From positions 5,539,519 through 5,603,518 of the forward strand of contig NZ_KB911581.1 in assembly GCF_000383595.1 (NCBI RefSeq): DNA of 64,000 nt, written 5' to 3'. The stretch is from Streptomyces bottropensis ATCC 25435. Its GTDB lineage: Bacteria > Actinomycetota > Actinomycetes > Streptomycetales > Streptomycetaceae. The notes below the pieces were generated by a model. The model worked only from the letters and a program-made list of their open reading frames with translations. It ran no database searches and was not told the DNA's origin. Positions 1-8,807 of the stretch are shown here, one piece after another. Both the position numbers and the translations under genes were made by a program. How positions within the stretch are numbered: position 1 is the stretch's first letter; each line of letters starts with the position of its first letter.

Positions 1-384
1 CAGAACCACGACGGTCTCTCCCGCAGCAAAATCCGGTGCGGTGAACGACCAGGCAGGCGCACCGTTCTGGTTGATCGTCAGTTGGGGTGCATGCGTGAAG
101 ACGGCCCCTGGTTGCAGCGGATCAGCGCTCGCTACGATCACCACCTGGTGCACGTCGGAGGGCAGGCGGGGCAGGTCCGCGGTGACCGCCGGGCCGGCGA
201 CCGACACACCGTCCTGAGTCGGATGATTGTAGAAGACGAGGTCGTTGTCGCTTCGGACCTTGCCATCCGGTCCGAGCAGCAACGCCGACACGTCCACCGC
301 AAGCCCCTGCACTGCCACGGACAAGACCGTCGACGCCGTCGCCAGTGCCGTGTTCTCGCCCTTGCGCAGCGATGTCGTCTGCAT
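1..384 (-). CDS. TerD-family stress protein (partial, cut by window edge)
   Basis: The amino-terminal 128 codons of a TerD/CABP-family protein are present; the rest lies outside the window. This family consists of small calcium-binding cytoplasmic stress proteins, first linked to tellurite resistance, and it is strongly expanded in streptomycetes. The family start MQTTSLRKGENTAL is visible, followed by VDVSALLLGPDGKVRSD and a further acidic SDNDLVFYN stretch, which contain the likely calcium ligands. The ATG at 384 is preceded by AAGGGGGA at good spacing, which fixes the start. No other ter gene is visible, so it may be a stand-alone TerD paralogue. Confidence 0.9.
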   Translation of the reverse strand, partial: MQTTSLRKGENTALATASTVLSVAVQGLAVDVSALLLGPDGKVRSDNDLVFYNHPTQDGVSVAGPAVTADLPRLPSDVHQVVIVASADPLQPGAVFTHAPQLTINQNGAPAWSFTAPDFAAGETVVVL

Positions 385-665
385 CCCGGTCCCCCTTGAT
401 CAGTGGAAAGACACGGTAGTCACCCACACGCCCAACTGTCGCCGCTTTGATCGGAATTAGCCCCAGCAGCACACGCCGAAACGGCGCCGTCTGCGGGCTC
501 TCGACTTTCCTGCGCGATTCTCGAGGGCATGTCGTCCGTGACGCATCAGCGCTCGAAAGACGCCTCATCTGTCCGCAGGTTCACCGGCGGGCACACCCCA
601 GCTCTGTGACCGCCGCCTGACACAGGCAACACGCTGCGGCCCGACGGGCATCGCGAGCATGCGTC

Positions 666-1643
666 CTACGCATCGGCATGGACCACAACGTCGCATCCCT
701 CGGCTGCCACCACGAGGACTCCTTGCTCTTCACCGGACGGCAGTGAGGCACGGCGCACTCGGGTTTCCCACTGCGCTGGCCACAAGGTCGTTGCATCCCA
801 CAGAATTCCCTCCAGGGGCACGTCATCCAACTTCGCATTGGTGAGGTCTGCTCCGACGAAGTCGTTGCTGGCCCGCTCGACTTCTGCGACAGCCTTGACC
901 AGCGCGTCGGCGTACTCGCAGCTTTGGACCAGATCGTCGATGAGGTCCTGGGCAACCACCTCGACACCGAACAGGTAGGCGCGTCCGGTCGCCACGAGGG
1001 CGGCGACAGAAGGAGCCAGTTCCTCATCCACGAGTTCCCGGATGTTGTGGAGTTCATCGGCGAGGCGCTCGGCCGGATCGGCGAGTGCGGACTCGACTGC
1101 GTCGAGATAGTCCAGGCCGGTGACGGCGGCCTGGGACCGATACAGTGCAGGCTGCTGGGACATGCCCTCCAGGTGCTTGCGGAGTTGTTCCACCGCAGTG
1201 TCGGCGCGGCTCAGCGGCTGTGCGCTATCGCCCGCGAGTTCACACAGGTCCTGGACGATACGGACAGCGGTACGCACCGCCTCTGCCAGGTCGAGAGGCC
1301 AGTAGTTGCGGACCAGGCGGAGCGCCTCTTCGCGGTACTTCACCCGGATTGTTGCAGGGCGGCGGGCCAGCGGGCCCCGGGCTCCCAGACGTGCTTGGAG
1401 CGCGGAATCGCGCTGAGCGGCATCGGCGTCCCGGGACAGACGGCGGCTGACAGCCGTCCCCGTGGCGCGGTGGGTCGTAGCCAGTAGGCGGTCCAGTGCA
1501 AGGTCCGGGGTACGCAGTTCGGGCGGCCCGCCATGGGCGTTGAGGCGGTCGACCACGGCAATGCCCAGTCGACGGTGCGCAGTTGTCAGCAGGGCGTCGA
1601 GGGGGTCGTTCCCTTCCGCTGCGCGGGGATCGCTGCCCATCAC
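666..1643 (-). CDS. Hypothetical helical protein with pentapeptide-like tail
   Basis: I do not recognise a specific family for this 325-residue protein. Most of it is predicted to be charged and helical. Near the C terminus, a short run (FVGADLTNAKLDDVPLEG) has the A(D/N)LXX rhythm of pentapeptide repeats, followed by a segment of the kind often appended to such repeats in streptomycetes (ILWDATTLWP). The start overlaps the stop of the upstream sigma-factor gene by four bases (ATGA). The two are therefore translationally coupled, and this protein may be a target or modulator of that factor. Function is unknown. Confidence 0.6.
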   Translation of the reverse strand: MMGSDPRAAEGNDPLDALLTTAHRRLGIAVVDRLNAHGGPPELRTPDLALDRLLATTHRATGTAVSRRLSRDADAAQRDSALQARLGARGPLARRPATIRVKYREEALRLVRNYWPLDLAEAVRTAVRIVQDLCELAGDSAQPLSRADTAVEQLRKHLEGMSQQPALYRSQAAVTGLDYLDAVESALADPAERLADELHNIRELVDEELAPSVAALVATGRAYLFGVEVVAQDLIDDLVQSCEYADALVKAVAEVERASNDFVGADLTNAKLDDVPLEGILWDATTLWPAQWETRVRRASLPSGEEQGVLVVAAEGCDVVVHADA

Positions 1644-2224
1644 GCCTTCCTCCTCTCGTTGGTGAACCGGCCCTCGAGCCGCAGGCCTTGCTTGAGTGCG
1701 GCTCTCGCGCGGGCCAGGTTCTGGCGGACGGCCGCCTGGGTGGTACCCATGGCGCGTGCGCTTTCCTCAGTGGTGAAACCGTCCAGATGCCAGGCCATCG
1801 CGGCACGTTGCTTGGCCGGCAGCTGATGTAGTAGAGAGATCACCTGGCGTTCCTCCTCCCCTAGTTCGGCGGCGTGAGCCGGCGTCTGCCAGCGCAGGCT
1901 GGGCTGCGGTTCCGGCAGGTCCGCACAGGTCTCTTCGAGTTTCACCTGCTGGCTCACCCAGAACCGCCAGGCCACCGTGCGCAGCCAGGCGCGGGGGTAG
2001 GTGATCGTGACGCCTGGCGCGCACATCTGGGTGAAGGCGTCCTGCGCGGCATCCTGGGCCTCTGTCCAGGACGCTCCTTGCAAAAGCAGGAAGCGGACCA
2101 GGGCGGGATACTGCTCGTCGTGCAGGGCACCGGCGAGCTTGATACCCGGCAGCGGGGTGGCATCTGCCTCCAGCGGCTCGGCAAGGTGCAAGTCAGTGCT
2201 GACGGAGTCGTCCATGCTCGCCAC
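1640..2224 (-). CDS. ECF-type sigma-70 family RNA polymerase sigma factor
   Basis: This ~194-residue protein has the two-domain ECF layout. A region-2-like segment (residues ~35-90: YPALVRFLLLQGASWTEAQD, then FTQMCAPG and PRAWLRTVAWRFWV) is followed by a region-4 helix-turn-helix (residues ~130-180: LHQLPAKQRAAMAWHLDG, then TTEESARAMGTTQAAVRQNL). It should direct RNA polymerase to a small set of promoters. A GTG at 2224 preceded by GGAG is the preferred start; an ATG at 2215 is the alternative. It overlaps the small gene upstream and the hypothetical gene downstream, giving a three-gene operon. No anti-sigma factor is evident unless the small membrane protein acts as one. Confidence 0.8.
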   Translation of the reverse strand: MASMDDSVSTDLHLAEPLEADATPLPGIKLAGALHDEQYPALVRFLLLQGASWTEAQDAAQDAFTQMCAPGVTITYPRAWLRTVAWRFWVSQQVKLEETCADLPEPQPSLRWQTPAHAAELGEEERQVISLLHQLPAKQRAAMAWHLDGFTTEESARAMGTTQAAVRQNLARARAALKQGLRLEGRFTNERRKA

Positions 2225-2441
2225 CCCCGCTCCGGCCGGCGGGCTCCGCCTCGCGGCCGCCGCGGTAAGAGGCGGATGTTGCGGACCGCCCGCTGATGCA
2301 GCGAACCCGCTCGGTCTGTGCCGTCTCGCTGATGCGCGCTATCTCCACGGAGACGTTCAACCTTCGCTGAGCGATCTTCACTATGGCGTTGATGACACTG
2401 ACGGCCACGGTCACCACCGCTGCGGTGATCACAGGCTCCAT
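2193..2441 (-). CDS. Small protein with one N-terminal hydrophobic helix
   Basis: An 82-residue reading frame begins MEPVITAAVVTVAVSVINAI, a single strong hydrophobic helix, followed by a basic and polar tail. The ATG at 2441 has GGAAAGG nearby. The frame ends inside the start region of the sigma gene, so the two overlap by about 30 bases. The likely role is a membrane-anchored partner of the sigma factor, but this is inferred only from position. The C-terminal half overlaps the sigma ribosome-binding region and is of low complexity, so the true end is less sure than the start. Confidence 0.45.
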   Translation of the reverse strand: MEPVITAAVVTVAVSVINAIVKIAQRRLNVSVEIARISETAQTERVRCISGRSATSASYRGGREAEPAGRSGGGEHGRLRQH

Positions 2442-2980
2442 TCCGCACCTTTCCCTTTTCCGTACGGGCTTTTCGCCCGCTCTCACGCGCCCCGCGCACC
2501 TCAACAGTGCGATTTCCCCTAGGAGTTGTGACATCTGCCTGGTCACGAGGCTGCCCCCGCGCGGAAAGGCGGCCGCAGAGGCAGGGCGGCAGCACACCGC
2601 CATCCGAATGGGTGCGCCTTCTGTGCGCGCCGAGGACAGGCGTCGGACGGGAGGGCTGTGGCAGGAGACGGAGCGCCGTGGGGGTGATCCGGTGTGTGCG
2701 GGGCAGCGGTCTGCCTCCGGTCACTGATACGGCCAGAACTCGTTCGTCATCACTTTCATCTGTGCCTGCATCAGGTGGACCAGCCAGACGCGCAGATTCA
2801 CCCGGGCCGGCTTGTCTGGTCTGCTGTCGCGCCATTGAGTGCCCCGAGCACGCACAGCGTCTCGCTGCACAAGGCCAGTTCCGACGCTCCCGCCTCGGCT
2901 ATCGACTGATCCCGTCCGCGCCGAGGGCCATCCTCATCCGTGCAAGGGTGCAGCAGGCAGCTGCAAGGTGCACGTCCCCT
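2442..2980. other. Intergenic stretch without a supported gene
   Basis: About 540 bases lie between the sigma operon and the Cys-rich gene. Every open frame here is a GC-driven frame with no family resemblance and no convincing ribosome-binding site. The sigma-operon promoter should lie in the first 150 bases. I see no repeat or strong hairpin. Confidence 0.5.
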
Positions 2981-4000
2981 TCACTGCGGAGTCGGCAGGA
3001 CCCAGTGAAGGTCTTCCGTATCGGCGGAAATCCGCCAGGCGTTCAGCAGCCCTGCTGTCGTCATCTGCTGGAGTACGTGGGGCAGTTCCTCGGGTTGGAT
3101 ACCGCATTGGTGGGCTGTCCGGTCGGCGTCGTTCAGTCCGTGGCCGGTTTCGGAATGGCTGTGTGCCGCGAGATAGACCCTTACTACTTGCGGCAGCGGA
3201 CCGAGTCCCCCTGCCTGACCCCGGCAACTGGCGCGCAGCGCCCAGTCAGCTGCGTGACAGCGGTCGGTGCGGGTGGGCGCCTGGCCGAGCAGCCCCGCGT
3301 CCAGTAGCACGGCAGCGACTTTGCCGGTGGCGTGGTCGGGGATCCGGCGCAGCCATCGCGCTTGTTCCAGTTCCCGCCAGGGGGTCGGGTCGGAGCCGAG
3401 CCGGAAGCTGCGCAGCAGGCCCGCGGGAAGGCTGACCTGCATGCTGGCGCTTATGCGCAGTGCGCACTGCAGGGCGATAAGCCGGGTGGCGGGTGAGGTC
3501 CCGGCCGGGAGCGCGGCAGCCAGATAGCTGAGCATGTCCCGGACTCTGGTTTGCCTGTCCGGCTCGCTGCGCCGCTGCCGTCGGCGGCGGGGGCGGAGGG
3601 TGGCTGGCGTCTGTCGGGGGGTGGGCAGGGCGGTGTCGGGTACGACGGCGGCGTGGGCTGTCGCTGCGGCGCAGGCGGTGCAGGTGTCGGTGAGTCGCCA
3701 TACGCGGCCGCCGTGTTCGCAGGCGAGGAGCAGGCGGATGGGGCCGGCGCAGCCGCGGTGGCGGCGGTGCCAGTGGCAGCCGCGTTCGTGGCACTGGCAG
3801 GTCCTCAGGTGGGGCGGGAGGGTGTCGCTGCGGGCGTGGCGTGCGAGGTGGGCGAGGGCGGCCGCGCGGGCGGATACGGCGGGGATGGGGCTGGCGTCGC
3901 GGGGGCACTGCCGGCAGGTGAGAACGAGTCCGCCGGTGTGTGAGCGCAGCTCCACGGTCCAGGCGCGTGGGGTCGCGGGGCATGGTGCGCGCAGCCTCAT
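2981..4000 (-). CDS. Cys/His-rich hypothetical protein
   Basis: I do not recognise this ~339-residue protein. The N-terminal 120 residues are rich in Cys and His (for example LTCRQCPRD, TCQCHERGCHWHRRHRGC, TDTCTACAA), which suggests two or three zinc-binding knuckles. A basic linker (PRRRRQRRS) follows, and the second half is helical. The start at 4000 is chosen because GGAGGG lies close upstream of it; a longer frame exists but has no such site. It is divergent from the XRE regulator at 4167, and the shared spacer carries three copies of a 17-bp motif, so it is probably regulated by that protein. DNA or RNA binding is plausible but unproven. Confidence 0.55.
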   Translation of the reverse strand: MRLRAPCPATPRAWTVELRSHTGGLVLTCRQCPRDASPIPAVSARAAALAHLARHARSDTLPPHLRTCQCHERGCHWHRRHRGCAGPIRLLLACEHGGRVWRLTDTCTACAAATAHAAVVPDTALPTPRQTPATLRPRRRRQRRSEPDRQTRVRDMLSYLAAALPAGTSPATRLIALQCALRISASMQVSLPAGLLRSFRLGSDPTPWRELEQARWLRRIPDHATGKVAAVLLDAGLLGQAPTRTDRCHAADWALRASCRGQAGGLGPLPQVVRVYLAAHSHSETGHGLNDADRTAHQCGIQPEELPHVLQQMTTAGLLNAWRISADTEDLHWVLPTPQ

Positions 4001-4070
4001 GGGCGGGTGGCCCTCCTTATCGGTGCCTCCGCTGGTGTCCGTCCGGGAAGGGGCGGCGGCGGACACCGTA

Positions 4071-4152
4071 GTGCAGACCTCTGCCCTTCAGTTGTCGCTA
4101 CCACCTGGGCAAATAGGGCAGAGGTCTGCACTGACAGGGCAGGGGTCTGCAC
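4071..4152. promoter_or_regulatory. Three-copy 17-bp operator motif between divergent genes
   Basis: The motif AGGGCAGAGGTCTGCAC occurs on the - strand at 4071-4087, on the + strand at 4115-4131 (exact), and again on the + strand at 4136-4152 with one change (AGGGCAGGGGTCTGCAC). The copies sit between a Cys-rich gene reading left and an XRE-family gene reading right. That is the usual place for an autoregulatory operator. Confidence 0.7.
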
Positions 4153-4166
4153 CGTCGGATAGTCGG

Positions 4167-4430
4167 GTGACGATCTTGCCGCCCGATCCGGACCTCAACG
4201 CGCTGCGGCTGGAGCTCGCGCGCCTGCGGGCGGTGCGCGGGTGGACGTATGACGAGCTCGCCGCCCGCAGTGGCCTGGCCAGGCGCACGGTCATCGAGAT
4301 CGAGCAGGGCCGCACCATCGGCACCCTGAAGACCTGGCACGCTCTCGCGCACGCCCTGGGGACTCCGTTCGAGCAGCTCTTCGGCACGCTGTGCCACGAC
4401 CATGATCTTCCCGGATCCGCCGACGGCTGA
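4167..4430 (+). CDS. XRE-family helix-turn-helix transcriptional regulator
   Basis: This 87-residue protein is essentially one Cro/C1-type DNA-binding domain: LRLELARLRAVRGWTYDELA is followed by ARSGLARRTVIEIEQGR (recognition helix) and TLKTWHALAHALGTPFEQLF. The GTG start at 4167 lies just after the third copy of the 17-bp motif. A longer upstream frame runs through the operator and is not credible. It probably represses its own promoter and that of the divergent Cys-rich gene. Confidence 0.85.
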   Translation: MTILPPDPDLNALRLELARLRAVRGWTYDELAARSGLARRTVIEIEQGRTIGTLKTWHALAHALGTPFEQLFGTLCHDHDLPGSADG

Positions 4431-4588
4431 CGGCTTCCCAAGGGTTGCCGCGGATCACCTGATGCAGCGACGGCGAAACGAACGTTCAGGCGTCTCTTCG
4501 CACACCAGTAGCCTCATAAAGGGCCGACCGGGCGACGTGGCGGCGCCAGTTCCGCAGGTGCGGCGTGTTGGCTGGCAGGTTCACGCGT

Positions 4589-5473
4589 ATGCGCTCCACT
4601 CCCTCGTCTTCTGCCCGGCACTGGGACGGCAGCCCCGTCACCGCCCCAGCCCTTCGTTCTTTGCGGGTGAACCCTGGCGGCACCAGCCGGCTGCTGCGCT
4701 GCGGCCAGCACAGCCGTTGCCGTGAGTGCGGCAACCGGATCGAGTGGTACCACCGCAGCGCCCTGCGGATGGTCCGTCTGCACCCGCGCGAACTCCCCGC
4801 CGCCCGGGTACCTGCCGACTGCCGCTGGCACGTCAGTTCCGGCATCGCCCACCCAGCCGGGGACGGCAGCAGCTGGTGCCGCATCCCGCACGCCCTGCTC
4901 TGCCCCGCCAGGGACACTCCCGCGGCAGCCGGGCTGGGAGCGCTGCGCAGAGCGCTCGCGGTGAACACCCGGCGCCTGATCGACGCCGGCACCTTCGTCC
5001 CGCCCGCCGCCCCGCCGGACGGGGCAGTCCCGCAGCAGGCCGTGTGCCGGCCGGCCCGGCCTGTGGTGCAGTTGCTGTACGTCCGCTACCTGGCCGACCG
5101 CCCGGTGGAGGAGATCCAGTGCGTGGCCCTGACCCGGCGCCGCGGCCGCTGTTCCCGCCCGGTCCTCGCTCCCCACATCCCGGCCGGCACCTGGACCTTG
5201 ATGCCCGCCACCTCCTCCGCCACCGGCCAACTGGCACTGCCCGCCGACATGATGGCCGTCTACGACCTCAGCGGCCTTTCCTACGCCGAGCAGCTGCGCT
5301 GGCGCGCCCAGCACTGCCCCCAGCACGCAGCCACAGCCGCCGCACCCGACCTGACCGTGCCGGACTGGGAGCCCTTCGACGCCCTCCTGCACCGTGAGCA
5401 CATCCACACCCGGCTGCCCACCCACAGCCGCTCCGGGCCCTCGGGCTGCGCGCGGAAGGCGGCCCGGCCGTGA
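4589..5473 (+). CDS. DUF6083-type protein
   Basis: The ~294-residue protein begins its conserved part with CGQHSRCRECGNRIEWYHR followed by LHPRELP. I associate this pattern with DUF6083 proteins of streptomycetes: a CxxC-containing N-terminal module of unknown function, often found with regulators and on plasmids. A later Cys pair (GRCSRPVLAPHIP) may complete a metal site. The start is uncertain: ATG at 4589 is taken, and one at 4565 is possible. Its stop overlaps the next start by four bases. Biochemical role is unknown. Confidence 0.6.
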   Translation: MRSTPSSSARHWDGSPVTAPALRSLRVNPGGTSRLLRCGQHSRCRECGNRIEWYHRSALRMVRLHPRELPAARVPADCRWHVSSGIAHPAGDGSSWCRIPHALLCPARDTPAAAGLGALRRALAVNTRRLIDAGTFVPPAAPPDGAVPQQAVCRPARPVVQLLYVRYLADRPVEEIQCVALTRRRGRCSRPVLAPHIPAGTWTLMPATSSATGQLALPADMMAVYDLSGLSYAEQLRWRAQHCPQHAATAAAPDLTVPDWEPFDALLHREHIHTRLPTHSRSGPSGCARKAARP

Positions 5474-5961
5474 CACCCGTGACGCGACACCATGCCGTCG
5501 AGATCCTCCTGACCCGGCCCCTGTCCCCCGGTGAACTCAAGCGCGCCCGGAGGGCCGTGCCGCTGGCCGCGAATGCCGACCGCACCCGGCTGATGGCTGT
5601 GCAGGACGCCCGCAGCCCGGCCCACGCCCTGCACCGGCTGCGGCGCCGCCTGGGCTCACGGCTGCCCATCGACGTGCTGAGCACGCACTACCCGGACCGC
5701 AAAGGGCAGGTGCGGCTCAATTTCGCGTTCAGCCGGAGCGATGATGCCGCCGTCCGGCAGGCAGCGGCCTGCCGGGGCCTGCGGCCCGGGGAGTTCCTCA
5801 GCCGGCGCGTGACCGCGGCCCTCGCTGAGCGGGAGCGGCAGCGCCTTCGCGTGCTGGAGGACCGGCTGCAGGTCCTGCTGGCCGACCACGCCCTCGAAGA
5901 AGTGCTGACCTGCGCCGTCCATGCCCTCAGCCGGCGCCGCCGTTCACCGGCGGCACCGTAA
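5470..5961 (+). CDS. Hypothetical basic helical protein
   Basis: This 163-residue, Arg-rich protein is not assigned to a family. The region around residues 95-120 (DDAAVRQAAACRGLRPGEFL, then SRRVTAALAERERQRLRVLE) resembles a ribbon-helix-helix or other small DNA-binding fold followed by a helix, but this is only an impression. It starts with GTG inside the stop of the DUF6083 gene (GTGA overlap), so the two are coupled and probably act together. Confidence 0.5.
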   Translation: MTPVTRHHAVEILLTRPLSPGELKRARRAVPLAANADRTRLMAVQDARSPAHALHRLRRRLGSRLPIDVLSTHYPDRKGQVRLNFAFSRSDDAAVRQAAACRGLRPGEFLSRRVTAALAERERQRLRVLEDRLQVLLADHALEEVLTCAVHALSRRRRSPAAP

Positions 5962-6019
5962 CGCCCCCTTTCCTGTGAGGGTTCCCTGGCTGAAGGAAGC
6001 CCGGGGGCTCCTCGTCTTC

Positions 6020-7510
6020 ATGCTCGCTGCGGAGTCTTCGTTGCCTACGCCCACCGATGAACAAATCCACGCCACCGACGCCTTCCGCGCCGGCCGCCAC
6101 CTCGTCCTGCAAGCCGGCGCCGGCACGGGCAAGACGGCCACCCTCGTCATGCTCGCCGCCGCCACCAGCCGCCGCGGCCGCTACCTCGCCTTCAACAAGA
6201 GCATCGCCCTCGACGCCGCGGCCCGCTTCCCGCGTACCGTGCACTGCAAGACCGCGCACGCCACCGCCTACGCGGCCCTCGGCCACCGCTACACCCACCG
6301 CCTCAACAGCCCCCGTCAGCCCGCCTGGAAGACCGGCCAGGCGCTCGGCATCACCCGGCCCGTCCGCATCGGCGAGCACGAGATCAGCGCCAGGTCGCTG
6401 TCCAACACCGTGCTGCGCACCGTGACCCGCTTCTGTTACTCCGCCGACCGCACCCTGGCCCGCCACCACGTCCCCACACTGCGCCGTCTGGGAACACCCG
6501 CCGAACACGCCCAGCTCGCCGAGGCGGTCCTGCCGTTCGCCCGCCGCGCCTGGGTCGACCTGCACAGCCCCGACCAGGGAGTGGTCCGCTTCGAGCACGA
6601 CCACTACCTGAAGATGTGGGCCCTGACCGAACCGCGCATCGGCGCCGACTTCCTGCTCCTGGACGAGGCCCAGGACACCAACCCCGTGCTGGAACAGGTC
6701 TTCTCCGCCCAGCGCGACCATACGCAGCTCGTCCTGGTCGGCGATTCCGCCCAGGCCATCTACGGCTGGCGCGGCGCCCGCGACGTGATGACCGGCTTCG
6801 ACGCCACGCACCTCACCCTCACGCGTTCCTTCCGTTTCGGCCCTCTGATCGCCGACCAGGCCAACCGGTGGCTCGAGCTCGCCGAGGCACCCATCCGTCT
6901 GACCGGCAGCGACACCGTCCCCGCCACGGTCGGAGGCCTCGACCGTCCGGACGCGGTGCTGTGCCGCACCAACATCGGCGCCATGACCGAAGTCATGCGC
7001 CTGCTGGCCGACGGCCGGCGCGTCGCCCTGGCCCGCGGCGCACAGGCGCTGGCCGCGCTGGCAATCGCCGCCCGCGACCTCAAAGAAGGCCGCCCCACCG
7101 CCCATCCCGAACTTGTCCTCTTCAGCTCCTGGGGCGAGCTGCAGGAGTATGCCGAACACGACCCCGCAGGCCGTGACCTGCAGCCCTTCGTCAACCTCGT
7201 CGACACCCACGGCCCCGACGCCATCCTCACCGCGATCAACCAGCTCACCGACGAGGAAGACGCCGACGTCACCGTCTCCACCGCCCACACCGCCAAAGGC
7301 CGCGAATGGCCCACCGTCAGAATCGCCGACGACTTCCCCCCGCCCAAGGACACCGACCAGCACGACGTCCAGGGCCGCCCCGTCCCCGAACCCGTCAACG
7401 ACACCGACGCCCGCCTCGCCTACGTCGCCGTCACCCGCGCCCGCCACCACCTCGACCTCGGCGGCCTCTCCTGGATCAACACCCACCCCACCACAGCGAG
7501 CGCGGGCTGA
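6020..7510 (+). CDS. UvrD/Rep-like superfamily 1 DNA helicase
   Basis: The ~496-residue protein has SF1A helicase motifs in order: Q-motif region (PTPTDEQIHATDAF), Walker A LQAGAGTGKTATLV, motif II FLLLDEAQDTNP, motif III LVLVGDSAQAIYGWRGA, motif V TVSTAHTAKGREWPTV and motif VI LAYVAVTRARHHL. It is therefore an ATP-dependent 3'-5' translocase, shorter than UvrD (~720 residues) and without the large 1B/2B insertions. ATG at 6020 starts just ahead of the Q-motif; the longer frame upstream overlaps the preceding gene and is less likely. Similar short helicases are common on Streptomyces plasmids and in defence islands. Confidence 0.85.
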   Translation: MLAAESSLPTPTDEQIHATDAFRAGRHLVLQAGAGTGKTATLVMLAAATSRRGRYLAFNKSIALDAAARFPRTVHCKTAHATAYAALGHRYTHRLNSPRQPAWKTGQALGITRPVRIGEHEISARSLSNTVLRTVTRFCYSADRTLARHHVPTLRRLGTPAEHAQLAEAVLPFARRAWVDLHSPDQGVVRFEHDHYLKMWALTEPRIGADFLLLDEAQDTNPVLEQVFSAQRDHTQLVLVGDSAQAIYGWRGARDVMTGFDATHLTLTRSFRFGPLIADQANRWLELAEAPIRLTGSDTVPATVGGLDRPDAVLCRTNIGAMTEVMRLLADGRRVALARGAQALAALAIAARDLKEGRPTAHPELVLFSSWGELQEYAEHDPAGRDLQPFVNLVDTHGPDAILTAINQLTDEEDADVTVSTAHTAKGREWPTVRIADDFPPPKDTDQHDVQGRPVPEPVNDTDARLAYVAVTRARHHLDLGGLSWINTHPTTASAG

Positions 7511-7727
7511 AACGACGCCTGCACCACCGATCTCATTGAGGTGCAACGCCTTGAGGGCTACTCGTCGTCAGCGTCCTGATCAGCCAATGGAGTTGCTCCC
7601 AGCCTGCACCCACCGGGAAGACCGTCTCGGCGCTCGCGTCGCCACCACCGGCCCTGACCGGGAGCTCGCCGTTGGCAGGCCACCGCCGGGGTTCATCATC
7701 AGGTGCCGGTGATCAGTCAGCCCTGGG

Positions 7728-8807
7728 CTACTGCGCGTACCGTTCCAGGTAGATGGAGGTGAACACGGCGACCTTGGCACGCAGGGCCCATGGGTCGAAG
7801 GGCTTGCTGATGTAATCGACGGCGCCAGCGGCGTAGCCGCGGGCCGAGTGCTCCGCGTCGACGCCCATCGCGGTCAGGAAGATGATCGGGACGTCGCGGG
7901 TGCGGGGGCGGCGTTTGATGTGGGCGCAGGTCTCGTAGCCGTCCATCTCCGGCATCTGCACGTCCATGATGATGACCGCGAAGTCGTCGTGGTCCAGCAG
8001 AGCCTTGAGGGCTTCCCGGCCGGAGGAGACGGTGATGAGTTCCTGGTCGAGTGTGGACAGGACCGCGGTCATCGCGAGCAGGTTGTCCGGCTGGTCGTCG
8101 ACGACGAGGATCTTGGGCATGCCCTGTGGCGTCGCGGGCAGTACAGCCGCCGGAGCAGCCTGCTCGACGGCGTCGAGCTGGCGTTCGAGCAGATCGCAGC
8201 GGTCCTCCGCCGCGGCACGCTGAGCCTGGGCCTTGTTGAGGTCCGTCCGCAGCCGCTCGACTTCCTGCTGGAGCTCGTCACGCTCGGCGATGAGCCCCGA
8301 GATATCCGGGTGTGCCGCCGCAAGTTCGTCTGCCCGCTTCTGCTCCGTGATGCGGTCGGCCTCGAGCTGGTTGAGCCGTGTCTCGAGGTCGGCGATGCGC
8401 TGAGTCCTGTCCAGCAGCGCGTCGCCCAGGACGTCGCCGCGGATGCTTGACCGCCGGGAGACATGGTCGGCGTCGGCGAGTTGCTGCTCGAGGATCTGCA
8501 CGGCGTGTCTGGGTGAGGACGCGGCGTCCACAGCCAGCCCGTACAGGCCTCGAACGAGTTCGATGGCCTCGGTGGTGACTGCGGTCCCCCGGTGCTCGGC
8601 AACATCCGCGAACAGGTCGTTGATCATCTGCCACGGCGGTAACCGGGTGCCGTTGAGATAGCGTGAAACGGTACCCGGGTCGATTCGACGGCGCGCGGCA
8701 TACCGTCGGACGGACACCTGCAGGCCCTCGAACAACTCCCGCAGGGCCAGGGCCAGCGCGCGTGAGGCGTCGTTGAGGTCCTCCCCCAAAGGCCGCAACT
8801 CAGCCAT
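7728..8807 (-). CDS. HTH - coiled coil - receiver domain regulator
   Basis: The 360-residue protein is built in reverse order for a response regulator. An N-terminal Cro-like helix-turn-helix (VSVRRYAARRRIDPGTVSRY, then LNGTRLPPW) is followed by a long coiled coil (about residues 130-225, heptads of Leu and charged residues) and a C-terminal CheY-like receiver. The receiver shows the acidic pair in ILVVDDQPDN, the phospho-acceptor Asp in VIIMDVQMPEMDGYE, and the Lys of DYISKPFD. No histidine kinase is nearby, so the phosphodonor must be encoded elsewhere. The ATG at 8807 overlaps the end of the upstream membrane-protein gene by 8 bases, so they form an operon. Confidence 0.75.
   Translation of the reverse strand: MAELRPLGEDLNDASRALALALRELFEGLQVSVRRYAARRRIDPGTVSRYLNGTRLPPWQMINDLFADVAEHRGTAVTTEAIELVRGLYGLAVDAASSPRHAVQILEQQLADADHVSRRSSIRGDVLGDALLDRTQRIADLETRLNQLEADRITEQKRADELAAAHPDISGLIAERDELQQEVERLRTDLNKAQAQRAAAEDRCDLLERQLDAVEQAAPAAVLPATPQGMPKILVVDDQPDNLLAMTAVLSTLDQELITVSSGREALKALLDHDDFAVIIMDVQMPEMDGYETCAHIKRRPRTRDVPIIFLTAMGVDAEHSARGYAAGAVDYISKPFDPWALRAKVAVFTSIYLERYAQ

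Noticed and set aside
5927-7546. Long open frame opposite the UvrD-like helicase
   Set aside because: It is a Gly/Val-rich mirror of the helicase codon pattern, as expected in GC-rich DNA; no motif of its own.
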